Below are positions 30,510 through 39,498 of a DNA stretch of 64,000 nucleotides, in pieces. Under the pieces are notes generated by a model that was not told the origin of the DNA, did not search any database, and worked only from the letters and a program-made list of their open reading frames with translations. Numbering within the stretch: position 1 is the stretch's first letter; each line of letters opens with the position of its first letter. Position numbers and translations under genes: made by a program. Source of the stretch: Tritrichomonas musculus (Eukaryota > Parabasalia > Tritrichomonadida > Tritrichomonadidae); assembly GCA_039105265.1 (NCBI GenBank), contig JAPFFF010000009.1:2418001-2482000 (forward strand), in the 5' to 3' direction.

Positions 30510-31300
30510 TTGTTACTCGTGAAGGAATTGAATATTCAATCAACAAAGAATATAAAAAGGCAAGCATAGCAGTATGCCAAAGTAATGCAGCTGAAAATCT
30601 TATTTCCAAATTCGATCAAACATGAATCGAACGAATACATTATAACAAACATCTCAAATCGAGTATTTAATCTTTCCAAAAAAAATATCAGTTCGAACAA
30701 TCGAAAAAGTAGCATTATTACGATCATTTCCAGAAATTTCTAGAAATCAAACATCACGGAAAAAGATTTGGACAATCATGACCTTTTTTTTGTGACTTGT
30801 GCTAGATTGCTAGTAATATTGTCAGATCTAAATGAGAAAATGAATATGGTCCGATATTTTTGATCATTCAAAGGCAGAAAGCATTATGATTCATGCTCAT
30901 ATCAAAAAAAAAAAAAAAAAAAAAAAAAAAACTGACAATAGCGTTTTACTTGGTACAACAAACTAAATCCCATTGAATTTGAACCAAATTCTGAACTTCA
31001 AACAATTGAAAAAGGAACATTTTCATAATCAAATCTCCCATGGATCATTATGGTTCCTGCACATTCCATAAAAAAATGCAAAGATGCTTTCAATGGATGT
31101 GACAAACTTAATCGAGTTGATTTAATGCCAATTTCTGATCTTCTAACAATCGAAAAAGAAGCAATTTCACGATAATGTCTCGCCAGCATTCTGATTCCAG
31201 CCCACATCACAGAAATTTGTGAAGGCGCTTTTTCATTGTTCCCAATTATTTCTTTGATTGATGTATTATGAAGGCTTCTATGCCAAACGAGAAAGGTCAT
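30510..31300 (+). pseudogene. BspA-type leucine-rich-repeat gene relic
   Basis: With several in-frame stops the plus strand reads LYKIVTREGIEYSINKEYKKASIAVC, then ISVRTIEKVALLRSF. The best preserved segment (about 30980-31240) contains LQTIEKGTFS, IIMVPAHSIKKCKDAFNGCDKL, LLTIEKEAIS and LIPAHITEICEGAFS. The recurring 'I..cAF..C..L..I.IP..I..I...AF' pattern is the TpLRR/BspA repeat that trichomonads carry in hundreds of surface-protein genes. A poly-A run (about 30904-30930) splits the relic. It is a decayed host-lineage gene. Confidence 0.6.
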
Positions 31301-31589
31301 TATTTTTTAACTGCTAGTAAGAATGATCCTTTTATACAAAGAATGGTTGGGCATTTTTATTATAATGGAATTGTATTTGAACAGTATTTCAATGTTACAA
31401 TCCGATATTTCCAAATCAAGTTTTATTCTTAGCGCCATTTATTCACACGCGATTCATATGAATATTGAAAGAAACTTTGAAAAAGGAAATCATTATTACA
31501 ACAATTTGGATCAAATTGTCGGGATAATTATTTGAAAAATAAACTTGGAATCATTTACAGATATCATTAATATATACAAAATGATTCCT

Positions 31590-31770
31590 AGTGAATATTT
31601 TGAAGAATCGACCATTGAAAAAAAAAGATGCAATTTCAATATTCAAACTTGGACACTTATATTTTTATGGAGAAAAAGTCAAACAAAATCTTGATATCAA
31701 TTAAAAGGATATGATTTTATTCAATATTTCTATTATTTTTCGATTTGATTATGAAGTCGGCAACATCAAA
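31590..31770 (+). pseudogene. Sel1-repeat gene scrap
   Basis: A short stretch reads AISIFKLGHLYFYGEKVKQNLDI followed by a tyrosine/phenylalanine-rich helix. This fits one Sel1 repeat (A.y.LG.lY..G..V..d...A..yy). Frames are broken on both sides. Sel1 repeats often sit next to kinase domains in trichomonads, so this may derive from a kinase-Sel1 gene. The rest of 31300-32270 shows no recognisable coding. Confidence 0.4.
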
Positions 31771-32275
31771 TATCACGATGGAAAGGATTGAAGAAGGAAT
31801 GATAAAACATATAAATTAACACATGAAATAAATGAAATTATTCAAAAGTCAAAATTAGCAAATGACAAAATTATAAATGCTTTTATTCATATATATGAAA
31901 AAATATGATTTCATTTATGATATTCATGATTGCAAATTAGTTATCGGTTTAATATTCATTTATTTCGTAAATTAATATTGAATATAGCTTCAAACGGGAC
32001 TTAATATTCATTTATTTTCATTCTCTCTTCAATATGCTTTGATAAGTCAAAATGATATTATTCGAGTGAGCATCACTATTTTATAAGAAGAAAACAAACA
32101 ACATTTTGAAATCAAAGCAAAAAAAAAAAAAAAAAAGAATAATTTTAATCATTCTTTTTGATAAATAAAAACAAAGAAAATATTTGTTATTTTCAGAAAG
32201 AAAGATGAAAAATCTAAAAATCCAAAAATTGTATCAACGATTTAAATAAAATTTTTCATTGATTGTATAAATTTA

Positions 32276-32419
32276 AACTGGTAGTCATTTTTGCATACAA
32301 CTCAATTTTCAATTTATTATTGAAAACTAATAATTATTTATTTTAAAATTGAGTTGATTATTTTCATTTTTCAAAACTTTTCAGAAAAATTGAGTTGTAT
32401 GCAAAAATGACTACCAGTT
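32276..32419. repeat. 144-bp MITE with 34-bp inverted repeats and TA duplication
   Basis: The left end AACTGGTAGTCATTTTTGCA... and the right end are perfect inverse complements over 34 bp, flanked by TA on both sides (32274-32275, 32420-32421), as for Tc1/mariner-type MITEs. An internal partial copy of the inner repeat (AAAATTGAGTTG) sits near 32345. Confidence 0.9.
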
Positions 32420-32484
32420 TATAAAAAAGAAGAGTGGAAAAAAAAAAAATAAAAGCAAAACAAAATAATCAATAAATAAGAAGT

Positions 32485-32955
32485 TTACTTGGGACATTTT
32501 CCTTGGCAAAGAAGGACTTGTTCAATGATAGAAGGATATTTTTCGATGGAATCTAAAACATCTTGCTTGTTTTCGAAGAGACGTTGGAAAAAAAGTTCTT
32601 TTTTTCTCTTTTCTGTTCTGTTAAGTGGTCTCCATCCAAACATTTTCACGAAGATATCAAATAAGTAGAAGAGCTTTGTCTTGTTGAATCTGATTTTTTT
32701 GTCGCCGCTGATTTTTTTTTGCAAATATTCTTTCAAATCATTTGGTGAATTGATTCTACCACCCATCTTAAGGGCCCCGTTAGGGATACCAGATGAGTGA
32801 TTTGATGGTACTTTTTCAGCTTCTTTGAGTTCATTGAATGGGAATTCAAGATCAAGTTCGAAATCATCTTGGTAAAATGAAAGATCATCCAAAAACATGG
32901 ATGGTTCGTCTGGTGGAGGTTCTGGAGGAAGAAACTGGAAATCGAGTTCGCTCAT
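32485..32955 (-). CDS. Unrecognised small protein, acidic N-terminus and basic helical C-terminus
   Basis: The 156-aa protein runs from the ATG at 32955 (one upstream codon, TTG, is also open but not a likely start). Residues 1-45 are Pro/Asp/Glu-rich with aromatic residues (FLPPEPPPDEPSMFLDDLSFY). A central Gly/Asn/Pro segment follows. The C-terminal about 75 residues are Lys-rich and probably helical, with KLFYLFDIFVKMFGWRPL and RTEKRKKELFFQRLFENK. Two Cys near the end (LCQGKC) could be incidental. I recognise no family. It is the only apparently intact frame in the 23-33 kb decayed region and lies 65 bp from the 144-bp MITE. Its composition and clean frame support a real gene. Confidence 0.5.
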   Translation of the reverse strand: MSELDFQFLPPEPPPDEPSMFLDDLSFYQDDFELDLEFPFNELKEAEKVPSNHSSGIPNGALKMGGRINSPNDLKEYLQKKISGDKKIRFNKTKLFYLFDIFVKMFGWRPLNRTEKRKKELFFQRLFENKQDVLDSIEKYPSIIEQVLLCQGKCPK

Positions 32956-32958
32956 CAA

Positions 32959-33837
32959 GCGAAATTAAATAAAAAAATGAAATAAAATTTTAATATAACT
33001 TTTTTAATTGAAAATGATTATAAAAATTTTAAAAATTTTAAAATATTTAAAAAATGAATGTTGTTCATTTCACTTTTCAAAAATGAAAAGAAATATCAAA
33101 TATATTGAATAAGAAAAATTTTACATAGAATATTATTGAACCAAAATAATTTTTATATTTTTATAAACCAAAATTTTGATCAAAAAAGTTAAATCACTGT
33201 ATTATAAATGGCCGATTGATATAATTTGGTTTATAAAAGTATAAAAATTAAAATACACTATGAATATTCCCTTATTGATTAGAAGACAAGGAAATTTTTA
33301 TAATAATAAGAAACTTATTCAATTATAAAAAAAGATAATAATTAATTAAAATTTAATAAAATTTTGTTTTTAACAAAAGTTGAAGTTTGTTTTTGTCAGT
33401 TATAAACTGTAATTCAAAATTCATCCCACCTTCAACCTAAATTTTAGCTTTAATGGCAGTTATTTTATAACATACTAATTTAAATATGAGAATTATCATC
33501 GAAATTATCAATGAAAATATTCAATTGATACCATTTTAAAATCAATTATCAGAGTTAAAAAAGTTCCAAACCTGATAATCGATATCAAAATAACAAGCCT
33601 AATATCATTATAAATAATATATATATTTATATTTCTATATATATAAATTGAAGGCCTTGTGTTTTATTTACATTAAAATTTCAATTTACAATTTTACTAA
33701 TGCTTCTTAAATAGCAAAACACAATTTCGTATTACTCTTTTATTTAAAAAAAAAAAAAAAAATTTCATATCACATTTCATGAAATTACTGTCAAACTTAT
33801 GTCAAAGTTTTTTTCATTTTTTTTGATAATTTACAAA
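32959..33837. other. Spacer with weak fold-back
   Basis: No gene. An imperfect inverted repeat of about 25 bp (left arm about 33147-33172, TTTTTATATTTTTATAAACC; right arm about 33224-33252) encloses 50 bp including ATGGCCGATTGAT. An A tract lies near 33747-33762. Confidence 0.5.
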
Positions 33838-34980
33838 ATGATCATTGAAGAATTTGTTGATATAATGAAAAATATTCAAAATGCTCTTCTAGATTTTTTT
33901 GATGAAGAGCTTGATGACGAAGATAAATATAACAATTTTATGAAGCTTATTGAAACTCATAAAATATCTAATGACCGGTATTCATTCAAAGAATTATTAC
34001 GATTAATAAATAACATTGGAAATAATCATCATCGTGTTCCAAGTTTCATTTCTAAATTTGAGCGACTTTTGAGATTTTTCAAAAAAGACATTGAAAAATA
34101 TTTTTCAAATTCAGAACTTTTTGAAATTTTCAAAAACAACAAAAGAATCCTTCTATTACTTATTGAAGAACAAATGATGACCATTGATGAATACATTTTT
34201 TCAATAATTACGAGGAATGAATATGTATACAAGAGATATTGTGAATATTTCCAACCAGAAATCAAACCGCTTCTCACAAAAGAAAACATTGAAAAATACA
34301 GCGAAACAAGTGAAGTTTTAAAATATGATGATTTTATTGAAATGATGAACAAGGAAGTTGATGAAGACTTCTATGAGAAAAGAAAAGAAGGAGAAGATGA
34401 CGATTATTTGTGTAAACTGATTCGATTTGACAAAATCAAAGAATTTGCCACTTTTGTGAACCAAACAAATATGTCACTTGAAAGTGAAATCAAATATTCA
34501 ATTTTTGAAACAAATCAACTTTTAATTGAAGAATCTGATATCACACTGATTGAATATGCAGCATTTTTTGGTTCTTTTAAAATTGTTCAATATATAATAG
34601 AGAAAGTAGAAAAACTAAATCCTGAATTGTGGATTTATGCAGTACATTGCAAAGATGCCAGAATGATCCATCTTCTTGAAGAAAATCAAATAAAACTTTA
34701 TTCTCAAAAAGTTCTAAAAGAATCTATCAAATGTCATCACAACGATATTTCACAATACATCATTGACAATTTAATAAAAGAAGAAGATCTACAAAAAGAC
34801 ATTGAAAACAATTATAATAACAATCTTTATCAATATGCAGTTGAATCTCACAATTATTGCTTTTTCCCATCGAACATGAAATACAAAAACATGTTTAATT
34901 ATTTATTCGAATTTGATTATCCTATGCTTGCAAAACTTTATTTAGAAGAAGGAAACATTGAATTAGATACATTAATTTAA
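33838..34980 (+). CDS. DUF3447/ankyrin-repeat protein, N-terminal part
   Basis: I place the start at the second ATG (33838, MIIEEFVDIMKNIQNALLDF), because trichomonad ankyrin proteins typically open this way; the ATG at 33799 would add a 13-residue hydrophobic stretch. The 380-aa product is helical. Residues about 200-320 show a DUF3447 region (ITLIEYAAFFGSFKIVQYIIEKV, LWIYAVHCKDARMIHLLEENQI, ESIKCHHNDISQYIID), built from degenerate ankyrin-like helix pairs. It stops at TAA 34978-34980. An ankyrin array then continues for 2.2 kb in broken frames, so the present gene is probably a truncated form of a longer ancestor. DUF3447-ankyrin proteins are a very large trichomonad family of unknown partners. 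Confidence 0.65.
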   Translation: MIIEEFVDIMKNIQNALLDFFDEELDDEDKYNNFMKLIETHKISNDRYSFKELLRLINNIGNNHHRVPSFISKFERLLRFFKKDIEKYFSNSELFEIFKNNKRILLLLIEEQMMTIDEYIFSIITRNEYVYKRYCEYFQPEIKPLLTKENIEKYSETSEVLKYDDFIEMMNKEVDEDFYEKRKEGEDDDYLCKLIRFDKIKEFATFVNQTNMSLESEIKYSIFETNQLLIEESDITLIEYAAFFGSFKIVQYIIEKVEKLNPELWIYAVHCKDARMIHLLEENQIKLYSQKVLKESIKCHHNDISQYIIDNLIKEEDLQKDIENNYNNNLYQYAVESHNYCFFPSNMKYKNMFNYLFEFDYPMLAKLYLEEGNIELDTLI

Positions 34981-35040
34981 ACATCAATATTTTAAATGAA
35001 ATTTTAAATCAAAACCATTAATAAAATTCAATAACAAAGC

Positions 35041-37226
35041 TTTTTCATAGCATTGAAAATTTGAATGATTTATGGAATTTAACCCTAACATTTAATAATA
35101 CATATTTGATTCAAGCTGTAGAGAAAGACTATATAGAGATTGTTGAATTATTATTAAAGCAAAAAAGGATTAATATAGACATGAATGACATTTTAGATCA
35201 TGAGTATTTCATAACATTCAAATCCAACTTTTTTCATGATATTAATATTATGAATAATTTATGGAATTAAACACTAACGTTTAATAAAAAAATATTGGTT
35301 CTTGCTATAGAAAATATGAATAAAGAAATTGTTGAATTATTATTAAGGCAGAAAGAAATTGATATCAACTTCAAAGTCATTTAAAATCATAAACATTAAT
35401 GGAATTCTGAACTAATTTTTTTTTTTCATATTTTTAGATTATTGAATGTTTTATGAAATTTCACTTAAACATTTAATAGTACAGCATTGATTCATGCAGC
35501 AGAAAAAGGCCAAAAAGAAATTGTTGAATTATTATTAAGACATGGAGGAATCGATATCAATGAGACAGACATCTTAAGTCATACATTTTCATTATATTCA
35601 AAACTAGCCAAATTCATTGTATTGAAATTTTGAATGATTTATGGAATTTAACTCAAACATTTAATAAAACAGCATTGTCTTATGCTGCATCGAAAAACTA
35701 TAAAGAAATTGTTGAATTATTACTAAGACAAAAAGACATTAGCAATAACGACATTTTAAATCATGAACATTTTTAATATTCAAAACTATCTTTTTTCATC
35801 ATATTGGAATTTACAATTATAATTATTTATGTAATTTCACTAGAACATTTAATAATACTGCTTTGATTGAAGCTACATGGCAAGGGCATACAGAAATTGT
35901 TGAATTATTATTAAAGCAAGAAGGAATTGATATCAACATACAAGACATTTTATATCATGAACATTCATGGATTTTATGGAATTTATTTCAAACATTTAAC
36001 AATACAGCGTTGATTTATGCTGCATGGAAAGGCCATAAAGATATTGTTGAACTATTATTAAAACAAGAAGGAATTGATGTCAACATCAAAAACATTTAAA
36101 TTTATTAATTTTTCATAACTTTTAAATCAAATTTTTTTCTCATAAAATTGAAATTATAAATGATATATGGAATTTAACTCAAGCATTTAATATAACAGCT
36201 TTGATGGATGCAGTATTAGAAAACCACATCGAAATTTCTGAATTATTATTAAGACATAAAGGAATGGAACTCAACATGAAAGACATTTTAGTTGTTAAGC
36301 ATTCATAATATTCAAACACAACTTTTTCAAAATATCGGTATTTAGAATTATTTATGGTATTTAACTCTAACATTTAATTGGGCATTATTGGTTTTTGCTA
36401 TAGGAGAAGGTCGTAAAGAAATTGCTGAATTACTTTTAAGACAGGAAGGAATTGATATCAACATGATAGACATTATAAAACAAAAGAATTCATAAAATTC
36501 AAATCCAATTTTTTTTTTTTTAATTTCGTTTAAAAGTTGATTTTTTTTATGGAATTAGCTTCAAATGTTTAATGGTACTTTGTTAAATCATGCTGCAAGA
36601 AAAGATCATAAAGAAATTATGGAATTATTATTAAGACAAAAAGGAATTGATATCAATTTGAAAGACATTCTGAATCATTAACATTCATGGAATTCAAATC
36701 TATTTTTTTTTTTCATTGGATTAAAGTTTAGAATGATTTATGATATTTCACTCGAACATTTAATAATACAGCATTGATTGCTGCTGCCGAAAACGGACAC
36801 AAAGATATCGTTGAATTATTACTAAGACAAGAAGGAATTGATATCAACATGAAAGGCATTTTAAATCATAAGCAATCATAAAATTCAAATCTAACCTTTT
36901 TTCATTATATTACAATTCAAAATGATTAATGGAATATCACTCAAACATTTAATAGTACAGCATTGATTCATACTGTAATAGAAGGTCATAAAGAAATAGT
37001 TGAATTATTATTAAGACAAGAAGGAATTGATATCAACATAAAAGATATTTTAAATCATAAACATTCAAGATATTCAGAATTAACTTTTTTCATGAAATTG
37101 AAATTTTGAATGATTTATGGAATTTTGAAAGTCAATATTTATAAAGCAGCAATTTCTTATGCAAGAGAAAAAAATTATCAAGATATTGTTGACCTTCTAT
37201 CTAGAGGAATATCAGGAGAATGCTGA
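35041..37226 (+). pseudogene. Decayed ankyrin array, about 12 modules of ~190 bp
   Basis: There are twelve recognisable starts of an ankyrin unit (aacatttaataatacagcattg), at about 35080, 35272, 35465, 35652, 35842, 35990, 36178, 36370, 36557, 36752, 36943 and 37130. Each reads like NTALIYAAWKGHKDIVELLLKQEGIDVNIKDIL. Spacing is 187-195 bp, except one 148-bp step. Each unit is a ~100-bp ankyrin repeat plus a ~90-bp AT-rich linker (histidine codon CAT, poly-T, TTATGGAATTT). Stops occur mostly in the linkers. The single short step (35863-36099) reads straight through two repeats. The last module ends SRGISGEC then TGA. Confidence 0.8.
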
Positions 37227-37439
37227 TATTTTATTACATAATCAACTTGAACACAACCAGAACAAACAAATCAATTCTCATTCATTAATTACTAAAGCAT
37301 AAGCTTTTTTATTTTCTTTTTCTTTTTATTTTTTGATTAATTTTAATCTTTGATAATTTCATTTATTCAAAAACTGATTCTTTCTAGTTATATTTGAGAA
37401 TAATTCAAATGTTTTTTTTTTTTTTTTTTTTTTTTTCTT

Positions 37440-37810
37440 CATTTTCTTTCTTCGTTTTCAATGATATTATAAGAATAACATGAACCAGTTTTTGCAATAT
37501 TTTGTTTGGTTCTGTGATCAAGAATTAAATATTTATCATTTTGATTCTTACAAGTTACAAAAAGCATGATAAAATTGAATGAGAATTATTTGGTTTGACT
37601 TGATAATCACTTATATAAAAATCATTTTCTTTCAAAATAATTGTAGCATTGACAACTTTATTATATCTTTTTGATTAATAAACAATTTCTCTTCGTTTCC
37701 AGAAATCAACCCATTTTGTCATGTCATCTTTTTAATGATAATAAATAATTATATTATTTAATAGAGATCCATACAATTCTGCTTTTTATATTTAAAGTTC
37801 GTGACAATAC
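37440..37810 (-). pseudogene. F5/8-type C-domain relic, second copy
   Basis: On the minus strand it reads DDMTKWVDFWKRREIVY, RYNKVVNATIILKENDFYISDYQVKPNNSH, then ITEPNKILQKLVHVILI, with stops. It is colinear with 29361-29700 (DDVTECVDFYGGRKGVY, RANKVVRATIYFREHDFYITGYEIQPNDS). It is a diverged paralogous fragment converging on the ankyrin array, just as the other copy converges on the kinase gene. Confidence 0.6.
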
Positions 37811-37849
37811 CGACTTGAATTTCATCAAAATTTCTTAATTAGTGATCAA

Positions 37850-38916
37850 TGATCATTTTATCAATTCACATTTTGATTCAATTATTGTTTGAATCGCATT
37901 AAATTCAATACATGAAAATGACGAAAGTGAAATCATGATATGAAAAGGGATGATTTAGAGAAAAATTCAATTTTGGATCTTATCTTCATGTGCATTGATA
38001 TAAGATTTTTCATCTGGAATGAGAAAAAAGTTATTTTTGGTTATTTAAGCTTTTAATTGCTCTTTGACCTGTAAATCGACGAAATTGTATATTAAAATTT
38101 TGTAATTAATCGATCTTTTCAAACTTGGTTAATTGAATTGTAAGTTTTAATTGATTTTACTCTAGAATCTATTACTAAAATTCAGATTTAAAAGCAACAT
38201 ATTGAAATATGATTTTCAAAGTCTAATTCAACAATCAGTGAAAAGATTGAGAAAAAAACTGAATAATGATATATTATCTCGGATGATAAGTTTAGAGATT
38301 GTCAGGCACTAATTTTTTATTTAGGTCTTTAATAAAAATATAAAATAATTAAATTTCCAATTTTTGAATTTACCTTGAGTTTGAGGCGTGATACCATAAG
38401 AATATTAGAATTGATAATTTATAATTGAGTATCAGATGTAAAACAGTGACGCTTATGAAAAAATATGTATGAGTCATATTCAAAACACTTTTTCCTGCTG
38501 AGTTCTAATATTTTCTTTTTCTTTTTACTATGAGATAAATATATCAGGGATGTTTTTCCATCCTGAAAAATTGTATCGATATAGCCATCCGATATTGATT
38601 CATAACAATTTTGAATTTTTTGTTTAAAAATAATAACAAATTAACTCAAAAAGATCTGATTTTACATCTGTCATATATCAAAGGTTGTGTCTGAGTCAAC
38701 AATTTTCAAATATTATACAATTGGATCGAGAAAAACTCTGAAATAAATAATATATAACTTATTAAAAATTCTTAGATACCTTTATGTAGTGATATTGGAA
38801 AAAGCTTTTTCCTATCTTGAGAAACTTTTCAAGGTAAGTGTTAATAAATTTTTTATAATATTTCTGAAAAATTTAATTAGTATTGAAAAATTTAGAATCT
38901 CTTTTCAAATTTTCTA
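37850..38916. other. Spacer
   Basis: No supported frame. A small hairpin, CAGGGATG...CATCCTG, lies near 38546-38567. Nothing else was recognised. Confidence 0.4.
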
Positions 38917-39498
38917 ATGACTAGTAATCTTATTCCAACAGAGCACATTCTTGATACAGTTCAGATCAGTCCTGATCAATTTTTGGACTGTGCTCAAGCT
39001 TTAATTCATACCATATTATTTCATCGTGCAATTGACACTCTTGTTACACCAAAATCAATTCATATGACTGGAGTTGATATCGCATATGCCTCTGCTGAAA
39101 CAGAAGAAGTTACACAGTATATAATTTCAAGGTTAAATCCTCTTCAAGAATCGATTTTTGAAAATCCCAAAGATTGTTGGATAGTTCTCTCGCTCGCATT
39201 TAACGTTCCAAAAAAAGGATGGTTCAGAGATACATATAGTACAGAAATATGGGAACGATGGTGCATTTCATTCTCATTTGCAACACTTACTGCACAAGAT
39301 ATAAGAGAAGCAATGCTTCATACAATAACGCAAATTACTTTAAAGGCTAATGCAAGTGAGATACCTAAAATACCTTCAATTGACTCATCTTTTAAATTTA
39401 CACTTAGCTTACCTACAGATAAAGATTCTGATATCTCTTCAGAACTTAAAAAATTGATTGGAAAAATAGTGCACACTCCAACATCGATGTTTACATAA
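38917..39498 (+). CDS. ATG101: ATG101 autophagy-initiation protein (HORMA domain)
   Basis: The 193-aa protein spans the ATG101 HORMA fold (human form 218 aa). An opening helix QFLDCAQALIHTILFHRA corresponds to 'ALLHTILLHRS'. GWFRDTYSTEIWERWCISFSFATLT matches the 'W.F...iPWE.W..kv....' strand-helix with its exposed Trp/Phe ('WF finger'). IPKIPSIDSSFKFTLSLPTDKDSDISSELKKLIGKI matches the C-terminal 'PkmP.......F.......Y.F.i........t..RLi' segment. ATG101 pairs with ATG13 and recruits downstream factors in the ULK/Atg1 complex. Finding it supports a regulated autophagy-initiation complex in this organism. No initiator-like TCATA was seen near the ATG; TCAAATTTTCTA precedes it. Confidence 0.85.
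   Translation: MTSNLIPTEHILDTVQISPDQFLDCAQALIHTILFHRAIDTLVTPKSIHMTGVDIAYASAETEEVTQYIISRLNPLQESIFENPKDCWIVLSLAFNVPKKGWFRDTYSTEIWERWCISFSFATLTAQDIREAMLHTITQITLKANASEIPKIPSIDSSFKFTLSLPTDKDSDISSELKKLIGKIVHTPTSMFT

Noticed and set aside
38205-38800. Apparent long direct repeat in the spacer before ATG101
   Set aside because: Two segments share GAGAAAAA.CTGAA..A..ATATA only loosely; similarity is within what AT-rich DNA gives by chance.
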